In this document: positions 11,898 to 23,886 of the stretch, in pieces | Numbering within the stretch: the first letter of the stretch is position 1 | Layout: each line of letters starts with the position of its first letter | Assembly (NCBI GenBank): GCA_029747585.1 | Contig: JAPEVF010000004.1 | Coordinates: 212,261-276,260, forward strand | Direction: 5' to 3' | DNA length: 64,000 bases | DNA from: Pleurotus djamor | Taxonomy: Eukaryota; Basidiomycota; Agaricomycetes; Agaricales; Pleurotaceae | Notes under the pieces: model-generated | Told to the model about the DNA's origin: nothing | Database searches by the model: none | The model's input: the letters and a program-made list of their open reading frames with translations, nothing else | Program-made: the position numbers and the translations under genes

Positions 11898-12290
11898 ATA
11901 TGGAAAATCTTTGTGATATATTTTTTGTGATTGTCGGGCAAGCATGTATGATTATTGCATTCCGACATGATGACAGCCACAATTCCCATATAAGGAAGTC
12001 GAAGTGAGGGATTACCCTCAGGGCGCTAAACAGCTGCTCTGCTTGAGCAACATATATCTGGCCAAACCAATTTATCTTCCCCCCGGCCTCTCCCTCTTTC
12101 CCCGCCTCCCTTCTCCATCTGTCGTCCGTGGCCGCCGTCGTCGCTGCGCACAGCGAGCTCGCCGCAACTTGGATATTGTTCCTTCCGCTTCCCCGCCATT
12201 CATCCCTCGGTTCATCTTGAGGGTCACACTGTTGACGACGCGACACGACCTTCATTACTTCAATAGATCCACAAGTGATATTAATCTTCA
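11898..12290. other. Intergenic stretch upstream of the kinase
   Basis: This 393-bp stretch has a pyrimidine-rich block around 12075-12125 and a GC-rich block near 12130-12170, as in a promoter/5'UTR. Open frames here have no recognisable product. Confidence 0.5.
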
Positions 12291-14467
12291 ATGGTGAGCT
12301 CGAATACGCCTAGTGTGGCCTGTTGATTGCCATTGATCTCGTACGCGGCAACGATTAGGACCATCATCAAGACCCAGAGGACCTCTACGTCAGGCAGAAT
12401 AGAATAGGTCAGTGGATCTGCTGTTAAACATCAGCTCCGACTGCTGAAGCATTGAACTTCGTAGGAAAGGGATCGTTCGGAGAGGTTTATAAAGGGTAGG
12501 TAATTATCTTTCAGTCGCACGACCAGCGATCCCTTGAACGGCCTCTAGCTATGACAAACGAACTCAGAAAACAGTTGCCATCAAGATAATAGACTTGGAG
12601 AGCGCGGAGGATGAAATAGAGGATATTCAGCAGGAAATACAGATCTTGTCTCAGCTAGATTCTCCACATGTCACCAAGTGCGTCCAATCAGTGCTATTCA
12701 TCTCAGTTCCGTGCGATATCTATGCCAACCCAGATACCACGGCTCATTTCTGAAGGGATCCAACCTATGGATAGTCATGGAGTGAGTCCCCCCTGCTCCA
12801 TCGATTGTATTGGTCTACTTCATGAGTGTTTCACGAGCAGGTATTGCTCTGGTGGTTCATGCTCCGATCTGGTGAGTTCTTGCGTTTTTCGACATCAAGC
12901 ACAGCTTATAAATGAAATATAGATGAAGCCCGGGGTTTTCAGAGAAGAGTATATTGCCATCATCGTTCGTGAACTATTACGAGGACTGGAATATCTACAC
13001 TCTGAAGGCAAGCTGCACAGAGACATAAAAGGTACTTGTATTTCCCAAACTTTGTGCGCCTGTTCTTTTCACCTATCCCATCTTAGCTGCCAACATTTTG
13101 CTCTCGGCGGGAGGTGAAGTGAAACTTGCAGACTTCGGAGTGTCTGGTCAACTTTCGGGTACACTTTCGGCGAAGAAGAATACATTCGTCGGCACCCCAT
13201 ATTGGATGTCTCCCGAGGTCATCAAGCAGAGTGGATATGACCATAAAGCAGATATTTGGAGCTTAGGCATCACCGCCATTGAACTCGCAAAGGGAGAACC
13301 GCCTTACGCAGAGCTACATCCCATGAAGGTACGCCGATGTATCGTCATGAACCTTTCTACTAGATACGAAACGTATGCCAGGTCCTTTTCCTTATCCCTA
13401 AAAACCCTCCGCCAACTCTGGAAGGCAATTTCTCCAAACCCTTCCGTGAGTTCGTATCTTACTGCCTCCAACGCGACCCAAGAGACGTTAGTGTCCCCTG
13501 CAACCCCTGCCAACGCATGTCTTACTCACTCCAATACCCAGCGTCCTTCCGCACGCGAGCTGCTCAAGCATAAGTTCGTTCGAATGGCAAAGAAGACTAG
13601 CTACCTCACGGAACTCATCGAGCGCCACGAACGGTGGCGTGCCGAAGGCGGAGAACGTCTAGAGGAAGAGGAGAGAGACAACGTTTCGGACCTGTATGAC
13701 CCCTTCATTTGTCATTCTATCTCACTTCTTATTCCCCTTCAGGCCGGAGTCAGGCGACCCAGACGACCTCTGGGATTTTGGTACTGTTCGCCATATCAGT
13801 CGGCCTGGTACTATCGGCCGCAACAACATCCAGGTGTCTGGGCCTCCCCTCACTTGGGAGAATAATGGCGCCAATCGGACAGGTTCTGACGGATCGACTG
13901 ATAGTTCTATGACGCGACGACCGGGCTCTTCATCCAGTACCAAGTACTCTTCGTCTCTAGCGTCGAAGGGTGACCTTCCTCCCCTGCCGTCACCCACGAG
14001 GCCAAAATCGGATAACCAAGCTACCGTCCGTCATAACTCGGCCCCCAACTCAGCCAACGCTACCATGGACGCTGGGAATCGCTCAGTGCAACGCGAGGTA
14101 ACCAATCCTTACGATGACTATGATGATCAGTTCGACGATGGATATCCCGAAGAACGACATCCTAACTCGATTCACCAACAAATGACCAATTTGCATGTTG
14201 AGGACGATGACCTTCCAGACACGACGATGTTGGACTCTGTCATTCTTCCCGCCATCGCCTCAGTATGTCATATCTATCCGACACGATAGGATGTTGATTC
14301 TTTATGGTCTCTAGCTATTCCCCAGAGTTTCATCTCAAGAAGCTAGGGTAGCTCTCAGCGCCCTTCAACGAGCTTTCACTGAAGCCGAGCGTATTATCCC
14401 TGGTGTAACACTTGAGCTTGTCAACGAGATCGTTGATTCCGTTGAGCACGTCGAAGATGGTCCGTGA
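12291..14467 (+). CDS. GCK-type STE20 family serine/threonine protein kinase
   Basis: Signalling kinase of the germinal-centre class (resembling MST3/4, Sps1, Don3). The start codon forms exon 1 alone: ATG at 12291-12293, then an intron at 12294-12358. The kinase domain follows: glycine loop [11 protein letters not shown], the lysine in [17 protein letters not shown], catalytic HRDIKAANILL (split by an intron near 13031), DFGVSGQL, and the GCK signature [11 protein letters not shown] in the activation segment. The region after about residue 300 is Ser/Pro/Asn-rich and acidic, ending with a helical segment ([16 protein letters not shown]). At least nine introns are present. Related kinases act in cell separation, polarity and the SIN/RAM networks; which one applies here is not decided by sequence alone. 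Confidence 0.85.
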
Positions 14468-15094
14468 TCTAACCGTTCATCGCTCCCAACGAACAGACCC
14501 TCCCTCGATAAATTGCTTATCGCTTATCTTTAATGTCATGGTGTAGCATGCTCATATTTTTTCTGTTTTCTTCCATATCAAATCGTCTTTTTCTTGGACT
14601 GAGCATTCAATGCATTCCATCGAATTTTTTTCCATGTTTCATACACCCCATAATATCCTTTTCAGTCTTTGTATTTCGACATTTCCTCACCATCGCTATC
14701 AATCGCTCTTTACTTGTATTATGTTGGTATCAATATGATGTGTATGCAATCCATGTAATTGACCGTCCAATTGCAGGGCTTTGAGCTGGCAGTCCCTTCT
14801 CACCGCAACAGGAGGCACAGGAGCCTTCGAGCCCCAAATTCGACCTTCAGGCGTGCATTCGGAGGTCAAGGAAGACAGCGTTGATCCGTCTCTAAGTACA
14901 GAAACACGGTATGACAACATGTGACAGGCAGAATTATGCGAAAGATCGAGTGGTTATACAAAAACGAAGGCGAAAACGAAAACATGATGCGACCCAAGAT
15001 TGAATGCGAAAGAGAAGGGGCCGCGTTATTTAAAGCGTTATACGTCGTGGGCGCGACTACCCACAATCGTCAAATTCATGAAGACGGAGATCAT
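14468..15094. other. AT-rich convergent intergenic region
   Basis: The kinase (plus) and the CDF transporter (minus) converge here. The sequence to about 14760 is T-rich with TTTTTT tracts and fits 3' processing signals for both genes. No gene is supported. Confidence 0.5.
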
Positions 15095-17041
15095 TCACTT
15101 CCGGTGTTCCTGTATCAAATAGAAGCAGCGTCGGCGGAAAAGTGCAAAGCGGACATAGAGAGGACATACGGGATAATGTGTTGCTTCGTAGTCAACATGT
15201 ACAAACGCTCGTTCGACGTTTGGAAGTGTTTCCAATTTGTCTTGAAGTTCTTGGCTCAAATCGTGAGCTTTCCATAGAGGTGTTGTGGCGTCCATGACGA
15301 TGTCCACTTCGACAAAGTAGTCCTAGAAGGATAAGGGAAGTGAATACATCTTTCCGAGAGAGCTGCAAACTACATATTCACCGGTCCACTCTGCGATGGA
15401 AGAGATATTAGAGAATTTCATGCTGGAACGAAGTAGAATATGAGGCTTACATGATAGGCTCGTACGGTATCCACCTGTGTGATTTCTTCACTGAAAGTGG
15501 CCACTTTGTAGATGAGAAGTTGGAGAAACTCGTGCGGCGCGGATTTGCCTGCTAGCAAACCGAACTGTCCGTGGATGGTGATAATCCAGGAAATGATCAC
15601 GCCAAGGGCAATCTGGGTGTGTGTTAGTGGAGGAGAACATAATGATTTGGTAGTGGGACTGACTATGACGGCACCCATGGGGTCGAGATCTGGGATACGT
15701 CAGAATCCTTGTTTGACAAAAGGATAGAAAGCACAAACACCACTGTAGCTTGCTCCCTCCGGTCGACATGAGGATACCTAAAGCGTTCCAGAGTCAAAAA
15801 TGAGAAATTCAGGTATTATAAGGCCACCCACCGAAACTGTTGATGAAGAGGTCATTACGGTGGTCCTCCCAAAGCACCCGCACCTGACTGGAGCTCTTCC
15901 GCAGGGACAAACAGTACAGGAACAGAAGGAACTTGACGCCTGAAAGTCAGTTAATTCAAGTTCGGACTACGACTGCAGATATGAGAGGATCACCTAGAGC
16001 TGCTGCGACAGCGATGATCGAAGGAACGTGAAATTCCTTGAGAGCATCGCCTTGTTTGGTGATCAGTGTCCGTGCCGACTCCACGATCACTATGACATTG
16101 ACACAAGACATGCTATTTGTGGAACGCTTGAGAGATGGAATGTTGGATGGGATGGTAGGCCTTACAGAGAACCTTGGGAGCGGGTGTCGGCATCAATGAT
16201 CAAGAGATGAAAATCTCGGGTGACATACCGTATACAATGTTTCCTATGGTTTCCAGCCGCGCGCCACCCACAGGCCATCGGTCGACATCCAGTTTTCCAG
16301 CTTTGCTATGAAGGAAGAAGAGCAGTACGTTGCTCCCAATGTCGAATATAGAGTCGATACCCGTCGCGAGAAGTGATAGTGACAACGACGATATAGCGGC
16401 GTACACTGGGATGTGGTCAAGTCAGAACGACAAGTGCGGTCTCTGAACGTGAACTGCAGATTACTTTGCAGGACGCATAGTGTGAGATTGGCGATGAGAC
16501 TGGCGTAAACGGCAATTTTTACCTTTTCAATCGCGAGGTCAGACATACCGTTCGTGGGAGACAGGACAAGTGCTCACAGGTAGGCGGGTAGCCTCTTCCT
16601 CCAGCTTGGCCTCTTCTGTATGGGCTTCCATGGGCTTGAGCAAAGCACCGATCAGCTATTGAAAGTCATGAGTCCTCGAAGTCGATCATCCGTGGCGTTG
16701 GTTATCGGTGCGCACCGTATTTTGTCGTCGTTGAAACTTGGCCACTTTCTTGCCCTTCCGCCGCCTACGAAGAGCCTTGAGTTGGTCTGGTGAGGTGTAG
16801 CCATCTCTTAGGGAGAACGGATCGGCTGGGAGGATGGAGGTGGAGTCCAAGCCCTGTTCAATATCCACATTGGTGGTAGTGAGACTCGGATCGGCCAGTA
16901 CCACTGTCTCGGAGGCCTAAGAGATTTCAGGGTAGCTTCAACGACCAACGTCGACGAGCAAGAAAAAAAATTGACCTGAAGGTCGACGCTGAAAGCGGAT
17001 TTCGACGACGACGAATGCAAGTCCCCGTCACCTTGCTGCAT
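15095..17041 (-). CDS. Cation diffusion facilitator (CDF) transporter, Mn-CDF-like
   Basis: Membrane exporter that exchanges divalent metal for protons across the plasma membrane, vacuole or Golgi. The start at 17041 gives a Ser-rich cytosolic N-terminus of roughly 130 residues with a basic stretch (LKALRRRRKGKKV). Six membrane spans follow. Both metal-site motifs have the spacing DxxxD: GIDSIFDIGSN in the second span and EDHRNDLF in the fifth. This DxxxD pattern is the one associated with manganese CDF proteins; zinc CDFs carry HxxxD. The C-terminal cytosolic domain (SQELQDKLETLPNVERAFVH) is present. About seven introns interrupt it. The exact end after DYEATH rests on the open frame running to 15095. 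Confidence 0.78.
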
Positions 17042-17515
17042 GGATAGGCCTAATAGTCGTGGGCACGCAAATGTCGCTGTAGAAAAGGTGTAGCCGAACA
17101 GATGGGAAACCCAACGTAGTGGGAACCGGTATCAGCCCAATCTCACGGCCCAAAGTCTCGTTTCCTTTCAATCCACAGTCTTGGTTGGCCACGCGATCTT
17201 CAACCAAGCGACCGATTCGATGGTTTTCTGTCAAAACTAATCTCAGTTGGTTAGCCGGGTGCTTGACACAAGTACTTCCTGTGTTCCATTCGCTTACCCT
17301 CCTTTGAAATCGACTAGTACACCAACTTTCCCAGATATTGTCTGGCTTTGGGGCGAGTTGTTTCTGGCAGTGATCGGGGTTTGTGCCAACCTGACACGGG
17401 ACCACGGGTTCGGGAATCCCTTATCTTATCCATCTTATCGCCGACCACGTGGGCGAATCCTCCCTCCACTCGATGGTAGCCGGTCTGACTCTGAGAACTC
17501 AGAATTTCTCAGTCC

Positions 17516-17536
17516 TTCAAGCTTCAAGCTTCAAGC
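17516..17536. repeat. 7-bp tandem repeat TTCAAGC, three copies
   Basis: Three perfect copies of TTCAAGC are followed by a partial TTCA. It lies in a non-coding region with no evident role. Confidence 0.8.
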
Positions 17537-18561
17537 TTCATGTCCACCGAACACCACAAACATATTCTGACCCTCGGGCCCTTGGTTTTCGTGTTTGTCT
17601 TCCTGGTGTAAGAAACCCGAAATGTTGTCACTCCTTACTTGCTCTGATGAATTCATTTCAGGATTTGTGCGGCCTTGTGGTGTTTGCTTTCATCCTGCCT
17701 TGGAGGTCCTATCCTGGCCGCGTTCTCCGACCTGTGGGAGTATCTACGTCTTAGCTCTCGTCGATCTAGCGGCTATACTTTAATGACGAGACAAAGGAGG
17801 ATAATGGGAGAAGAACAGGCATGGGAAATGGAAAGCAGGGGAAGAAGATGACACCAGGTGTACGCCAGCTAGCTCCCACTCGAGCACTCACAGGTCTTGC
17901 TCATTAAAAAAAGCCTGTGCTTCTCTGTCTCATGCCCGTTCGTTATCCGATAAGATAGTACACGTCGATGGTCTCCATCATTCCATCTAGACAGTCGACA
18001 TCTTCGCCATCTCATACACACGCGTTCGAGCCCTCCCACTCCCCGAATCGATGCCTCCAATATGACATCTCGTGGGGACTATGCCCGTAAAAGCCCTCGC
18101 CCCTCTTCGGATAAACGTATGCCGTGATGAAGCTACAGGTATCGACCTTGCCCGGTGACCTTCTGTTGTTTCATTGAACCGGCCTTTTCAAGCCATCGAC
18201 GACCCGACGCCATCCCGCTTCCTCGACCCCGTAGTTCTGGGTACTATGTGCAGGGGCGTAGAGACGGGCGCCGTAAATGCCTCATGAGCGAAGTAAAACT
18301 ATGAGTCGCGTCAATGATTCCCCTCCAGATGCACTGGAACTTCGAAAGAACGGGCGAGGAGAAACATTCTCCACGCTGCAGGCCCTTCATGCACATGCGG
18401 AGCTAATCATGTTCCATTCCTTCCGATGCCCATTTGTAGACTTTGAAAGTCAAGACGCCAGTTTCGCGACCCTCCAATTATGACACCTGGCATGAATTGA
18501 TTCTTACCTTCCGCATCGTCCGTCGGGACCCTTACTTATACTTGCTTTGCTATATAGACGG

Positions 18562-18569
18562 ATATAAAA
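18562..18569 (+). promoter_or_regulatory. TATA-like box of the first secreted-protein gene
   Basis: ATATAAAA lies about 85 bp upstream of the start codon at 18652, with a second TATA-like word 10 bp further up. The region between is pyrimidine-rich, as in basidiomycete core promoters. Confidence 0.4.
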
Positions 18570-18651
18570 CTAGTTGATCAACAAGTCGACTTCACTGCTT
18601 CTGTTTTTACTTCACCACATTCCTTAATCAAGACGGTCCTTACTGTTTAAT

Positions 18652-19405
18652 ATGCATTTCTCATTGCTCATCGTTACTTTTCTCTCCATCTTTTCTTCGC
18701 CTTGCCTCAGTGTCCCACTTCCTCAGGCCATGGGGCGGCCAGATGCTCTCTTATCAGCCATCCAGCTAGAGAACAGACACTGTGAGTCTCTTCAACTCTT
18801 TTCGCCCTGTTTTCTCAGCTTATGCTGGTCATGCAGCCCATACCCTTGAAAAACGATTCCTATTCAGCCTACTGGGTGGTATACTCAGCGCGGTTCCTAT
18901 CGTTGGCCCTTTACTTGGGACACCCTTGATAATGATAGACGAAGCCATCGCTAAAGCCATCAACAAGAAAAAGGAGGCTTCGCAAGAAGCAGCCGCAGCG
19001 ATGGATGAAGCGGTTGATGAAATCGCCAGTTTGGAGGCATTGGTCGCTGCTGGGGAAGTGGCTACTTCCTTAGCACCCGAAGTGGATGATGCATCTCCAT
19101 CGCCTTATGCTCCTCTTCGAGCTGCACTTCCCTCGACGTATGCTACTCGAGCTTCGAGCAGTGACGTCGCGACTCCGTCCGTTCAAGCCGTATACGCAAA
19201 TTCAGTCGGCGCCCCGACCCACGTTAAGGCTGCGTATGCATCGAGCTCATCGGCTCCATGCTCGCAAGATTCGAATGTCCCTTCGACGACTTATTATCTC
19301 CCTCCGGCCCTAAGTTATCCCACTGCTCAACCCACCACCTCGCCCATCCTACCCTCCTCGCACATTCCTACCATTCCTTCCGTCAAAACAACATCCATTT
19401 GTTGA
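18652..19405 (+). CDS. Small secreted protein with LEKR processing-type site, function unknown
   Basis: The signal peptide is clear (MHFSLLIVTFLSIFSSPCLS). One intron at about 18781-18817 (GTGAGT...CTCAG) joins the first exon to a second that reads YAGHAAHTLEKRFLFSLLGG. The LEKR at about residue 55 is a typical Kex2-type cleavage site. After it comes a hydrophobic, Gly-rich segment (LLGGILSAVPIVGPLLGTPL), then an Ala/Glu-rich helix, then a Ser/Thr/Pro/Ala-rich tail with imperfect repeats (VYANSVGAP, AYASSSSAP). About 235 residues in all. No family recognised. The neighbouring gene at 20.1 kb has the same order of parts (leader, Leu/Gly-rich hydrophobic segment, Ser/Pro-rich tail), so the two may be distant tandem duplicates. 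Confidence 0.65.
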
Positions 19406-20107
19406 GGGCCACTTCGGTTCTTGCCCTCCGACTTCGATCTTGACTTCGTGCTTCCATAAAAACGCACCCTCTACATGCCAATTCTTTCTTCGTTCCTATT
19501 CGATCAGATCACACGCCATTCGTACGCGAATTCGAGAGAATTATTCTTCGCTCCGATTGTACAATATCACCGAGTACCCGGTCTTCCTCTGCCTCACATG
19601 ATACATCTACCATATGTACTATAACTTTTCCTTTCGGCATTGTATACTCCGTTCGCCGACTTGTAACACCACCCCTTCCCTTTCTTCTGTGTATATCTAG
19701 ATCCGCTTGTACCATTTTTTGCCTCTTCTGTGTAATACTAGAGAGATGTACAATATTTTCTCCTTCATTCTTGNAGATTATCACTGCCTTGTACCAACAG
19801 TCTTGTGTATTACTAGAGATATGTACAGTACTTCACTTCGTATTCATGACTTTGCCTGAGCGCGTCTTCCCATATCAGGCAATTTTCTTGCCAAATCGAG
19901 CGAGTCTATCTAGACTTTGGCCGTGTTGTGGTCGACATCCGCGCTATATAGAAGGATCCGGCTTTGGGCAGCGCGTTTTCCATCCCTTCTTTCTTCCGCC
20001 CCGCCCACACCTATCCCACACAGCCTATTTTTCACGAATTTCACGCCTTTCTTTTGGGACGATACCACAAATNTAATACAACTTCAAACTACACAAACAC
20101 NTCTATT
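19406..20107. other. Intergenic stretch between two secreted-protein genes
   Basis: The 3' flank of the first secreted-protein gene contains two similar stretches, AATACTAGAGAGATGTACA near 19735 and ATTACTAGAGATATGTACA near 19808, an imperfect direct repeat spaced by about 73 bp. A TATATAG word at 19945-19951 may serve the next gene. The first N appears at 19774. Confidence 0.5.
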
Positions 20108-21112
20108 ATGCGCCTTACGTCTAGCTCTTCGTTCGTTATTGCCACCCTGGCGGTGTCAAACTCGTTGCCCTCCTTGGGCGCACCCGCGGGCGGGCTCGCT
20201 GATCGCAGTTTCGACGCGGATAGCTTGGAGGCGAGGTTTCTTCCCGNGACGTCTTTCAATGCNCTTGANGCTCGCGGCGGTGGTCTTCTCGATGGCTTAT
20301 CNGGGGCTNTAGGCGGGCTTCCCCTTCTTGGNCCGATTGTCTCTGGTCTACTTGGGGCTGTGAAGTCGACGGCTTGTGGTACTTCNGTTGCATCNATCGA
20401 GGAAGTTGGAGANGGCAATTTCGATAGTCAACTACAAGCTCTGGAATTCGGGGTGCAAGCATACCAGGAATTGTTCGAGATCTACCGAAGAAAAGCTCAG
20501 TTTTCAGATGGGGACGACGAAGACGGGNANGACNNAGANGNCGACGACGAGTCGTCACCGACGCCCACCTCGACGTTCGATTCCAGCACTACTNCAACGC
20601 CTAGTTCAGACTCCTTCCAGTATGTCGCTTCGCCCGATGCACCTCCTACCACGGACTCGTCAGCTGAGCCTTCATCGCCCTCGGAAACATCGACACCATT
20701 CGAGAGCGATACACCATCCGCGGCCTCTGTGACTATTGATATGGAACCCCCTCTGGTACCAATAGACGCACCTTCTACGCCTATCGATGGTCAGAAGCAT
20801 CCGTTGGATGGTATGCCCGTGGACCCTTCGCTCCCACACACNGTCCCCGTCAAAGACTCTCCCGTTGGCTCAAAGGTACCGATCAATGGTGATCCCTCTG
20901 TACCTTCGGTTCCAAACGTACCGGGTACCCAACCATCGGCGAAACTCCCATCAGCACCTCCCGCTACACCAGGGTTTCCAGTCACCCCACCGTCACTCCC
21001 CGTCAACAAGGATAAACTCCCCGCGTCCGTGCCTCAACCCCAGGTGCCTACCGTCATGTCTGATGATCAGGGAGAACAAGTGTCTGAGCTTCGTGTAGTG
21101 GGGTTGAACTAG
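20108..21112 (+). CDS. Secreted Ser/Thr/Pro-rich protein, function unknown
   Basis: An uninterrupted 334-codon frame runs from the ATG at 20108 to the stop at 21112, crossing about 20 N positions that keep the frame. The leader (MRLTSSSSFVIATLAVSNSL) reads as a signal peptide. It is followed by SLEARF, a Leu/Gly-rich hydrophobic segment (LPIVSGLLGAV-like, around residue 75), an alpha-helical part, an acidic run (DGDDED) and about 180 residues rich in Pro, Ser, Thr and Val, probably O-glycosylated. The architecture resembles the protein encoded at 18.65 kb. No named family. Confidence 0.65.
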   Translation: MRLTSSSSFVIATLAVSNSLPSLGAPAGGLADRSFDADSLEARFLPXTSFNXLXARGGGLLDGLXGAXGGLPLLXPIVSGLLGAVKSTACGTXVAXIEEVGXGNFDSQLQALEFGVQAYQELFEIYRRKAQFSDGDDEDGXDXXXDDESSPTPTSTFDSSTTXTPSSDSFQYVASPDAPPTTDSSAEPSSPSETSTPFESDTPSAASVTIDMEPPLVPIDAPSTPIDGQKHPLDGMPVDPSLPHXVPVKDSPVGSKVPINGDPSVPSVPNVPGTQPSAKLPSAPPATPGFPVTPPSLPVNKDKLPASVPQPQVPTVMSDDQGEQVSELRVVGLN

Positions 21113-21237
21113 CGAGAATGAGCTGCTTTATTTTTCGAGTACTTTGTATAATNCCGTCGAGCTTCGCTGTATATGGGGATACTCTGTATTTTAGCGCCCT
21201 TTACGCGTCATTTGGTTTTGCCCTTGATGTGAACATC

Positions 21238-23386
21238 ATGTCCCGTCCTCGACCCCTCCAACTTGCCTCAGGAACGCCACTATCTTCTAGCTACCAGAAT
21301 CTCACACCAAGGACACCACATTCCCGCTCGGGGAGAGCAGAGGAAGCGTTCTCAGACGTCGAGCTCGATGATATTCACGAACAAGAGGATTTTCGGTCCC
21401 CTCACGAGCAGCAATCGCGACCGCTTCTCACATCGACAGGGTATCGCAGTCAGGGAGATGATTATGGGATAAAAAGCGAGGGACAGTCATTGGCAACGCG
21501 CTGGACGTGGGCCAATGTCATCTCAAAATTACCTTTGGTCTTGGGTGGACTGACGGGGGCCCTCCTTCTTTTCATGATCTTTGCTTCATATCAGTCGCCG
21601 GAGACGCTACAAAGGCTTGTTGGGGCTACGGTACCTTCGGAGGGGGTGANCAGAGACTCAGGTATCAGACCAGCTTGGGTCGCCGTCGCCAGTCAGTGTC
21701 TCCGAGACCATCAACGCAACACCGTCACCCACATCTTCGACGCACCATTCCAGTAACTTTATCTCATACGAAGCCTACGACCAGTTCCCTCTTCTGCCTA
21801 CGACATACCTAGCCGAATGCAATAAGCTGAACAAGGGGTTCATGCATCATGCTGGGAAGTTCTGGGATGAACCTATGCATGGACCAAAAGACGTCGAACA
21901 CCATGATACCGGAGGCAAGATATGCAAAAGTACGATAACGTATATGCTCGATGGACATGTTGGTCTTTTGGCGGATTTGGCGTTGATGGCGCAGGTTGCA
22001 GCGTTCGCTCGTGAGGTATGCATCCTTTCGCTAGTCTGTTGTCATGGAAGCATCTCACCCGGTTTTCGTGTCGTAGAGGAATCGCACATTCTTGGTTGAT
22101 GATACCTACTGGGATCGTGGAAAGTGCGCCAAAACTACGCGTCGTGGCATTCTATCCCAGCTCATGGCTTTCCTTAATTTTAAGGTGGACGGATTACTTC
22201 GAAGATCCTAGGGAAACGCAGCCAGGCCCTGAGCCCGACTGTCTCCCTCCCCCAGCCAATGGTATGTGGTTATTTTGTTAATTGTCAACCACCTCACTGA
22301 ATATATCGGATGTAGAACTTGTCGCGTGTCCTAGATCTGCCAGGTGTGTCATGTGCATATAATGGGCGGCTTGATCGCAATATTCTGACTCCTTCAACCC
22401 AACAATAGACACTGGGTACGTTATGTGACTCTACAGCTCATGCGTGATCTTCTAATGAGCCTTTTTGACAGATTGTCAATTCGAGGACGGCAAAGTTCCA
22501 TTTGGGTCATCCATTCTCAGAAACGTACGAAAACGCGTAAGCCATCAACGCTTTCGCGTCTATCGATGGATGATAACGTCTTTTAGATATGGACATGGTC
22601 TCCACCGTATAAAGCCGGTCTTTGAAATGGCTAGGCAATCCTTCCTCGAGACAATTATACCTAAAGACGATATTAAGTCGCTGATACGCGCAGTCGAAGA
22701 AGAATTCTCAAGCTCCATGTCATCCAATGCGGTTGNTCAAAAGAANTTNCTGGGCGTCCATATCCGACGCGGTGACCGTAAAGCTTCGTCTTGGAAATAC
22801 CACGGGAANTANCTTCCTGCTTCNGAGTTTNTCAAGGCTGTTGCAGACACTTGGGAACGTGTNATCCCAGTCNNTAANAGTGACACCCCGCAAAGCCCAT
22901 TTGTCTACCTCGCCTCTGACTCCCCAAGTGCTGTTACGGAATTCTTGTCTTCCATCCANGAGGAAAATGTCTACTACTTGGGCAAGAGCAACAGCGCCGA
23001 GCTCCGCGCCTTAGCCAGTCCCAACGATTACGTTCAAAGCGAATTTGATAANCTGGGCTTATCAGNGAGGANACTTGCTACGAAAGGGATTATCGTGGAC
23101 TTTGCCATGGTCAGCGGGATGTGGTCGTGGAATACGGGGTTACGTCCGAGCGCTACCATATGCACAATTTCGTGAGTACATTCAAGATCTATGTGGTCCC
23201 TATCTGGTGTTGATGACCCATAGTTCATCGGTGTGTCGTGTGGCCGCGGTGGCTTATGGCTGGTCCCAAGCCTTTGGAGACATGGATTCCATGGGGAATA
23301 TCGACAACGCTGCGAAGCGATGGGTGGAANTTGATGAAAAAGGGCAAGTCATGCCGATATGGCAAGCATTCGAACTATTTTTCTAA
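21238..23386 (+). CDS. Type II membrane glycosyltransferase with HxRR motif (fucosyltransferase-like)
   Basis: Probable Golgi glycosyltransferase. A cytosolic N-terminus of about 100 residues is followed by one membrane anchor (VLGGLTGALLLFMIFASYQS) and a luminal domain. Landmarks are HVGLLADLALMAQVAAFARE, FLVDDTYWDRGKW (split by an intron), FVYLASDSPSAV and LGVHIRRGDRKASSW. The HxRRGD motif is the GDP-sugar binding element shared by alpha-1,6-fucosyltransferases, O-fucosyltransferases and NodZ. The last exon ends MPIWQAFELFF. About seven introns, including one of about 60 nt before WTDYFEDP. The acceptor and sugar are not shown by sequence, and several N lie in the catalytic region. Frames join cleanly, so I take it as intact. 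Confidence 0.65.
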
Positions 23387-23653
23387 TANTGCGCGANTAA
23401 TGTACCTTCTATCTANTTCATCTGATCACGCTCTCCAATGTCCATTCAAGCTTGAAGACTTGTCAACGGGATCAAGGTCTACGACATGAGCTGACAGGCT
23501 GATATTANTANNGAAGAACGGTGGTTTTACTACGCTAAGGTGCGGCANACACTAGGNCTTGGTTTTGCTTAATTNTGATCCTTCTTATGCTCGATTAGGC
23601 TGTCATATGTCCNTCAGCTCGACGTTGGGAGTGATNGGACAATGCACAAACCA

Positions 23654-23886
23654 TCAAAACACACCGTCCGCGCAGTNGGCTACGGATCCAGCNTCAGCGG
23701 CGGGGACATCCAATGATCCNTTGCTTGGGTNGCACGTAGCTGTGNCTCCGGTTAGCATCATGTCCGATGGGATGAAACGGTGTACTCACTNGTAACGCTG
23801 CGACGAGCAGGCCNGTTGGTAGCTGGCGCGGCGAAGGCCACTGCAGCGAGCAGAGTGATGGNGAAGGTGAGAGAAACGAATTGCAT
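23654..23886 (-). CDS. Small secreted peptide gene, 3' end unresolved
   Basis: On the minus strand an ATG at 23886 opens a clear signal peptide (MQFVSLTF.ITLLAAVAFAAP), then a dibasic PARRS. An intron of about 50 nt (GTGAGT...CACAG) follows, then a short exon with Cys residues (TTC.PS, GSLDVPAA). Translation stops at 23654 if every N counts as one base. If some N are superfluous, the frame would run on for another 15-20 codons. About 60 residues are readable. No family recognised. It sits 0.3 kb from a divergent But2-like gene and near two UstYa-like genes. Confidence 0.4.

Larger units (their letters stand above)
17042..18651. other. 1.6-kb intergenic region without a supported gene
   Basis: The region lies between the divergent CDF (minus) and secreted-protein (plus) genes. 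Open frames such as 17405-17028 on the minus strand show no domain and run into the CDF start. It contains a small 7-bp tandem repeat (17516-17536) and, near the secreted-protein gene, TATA-like words TATATAG (18551-18557) and ATATAAAA (18562-18569). Confidence 0.5.

Noticed and set aside
17028..17405. 125-codon open frame on the minus strand upstream of the CDF gene
   Set aside because: No domain or biased composition, and it runs into the CDF start region in another frame.
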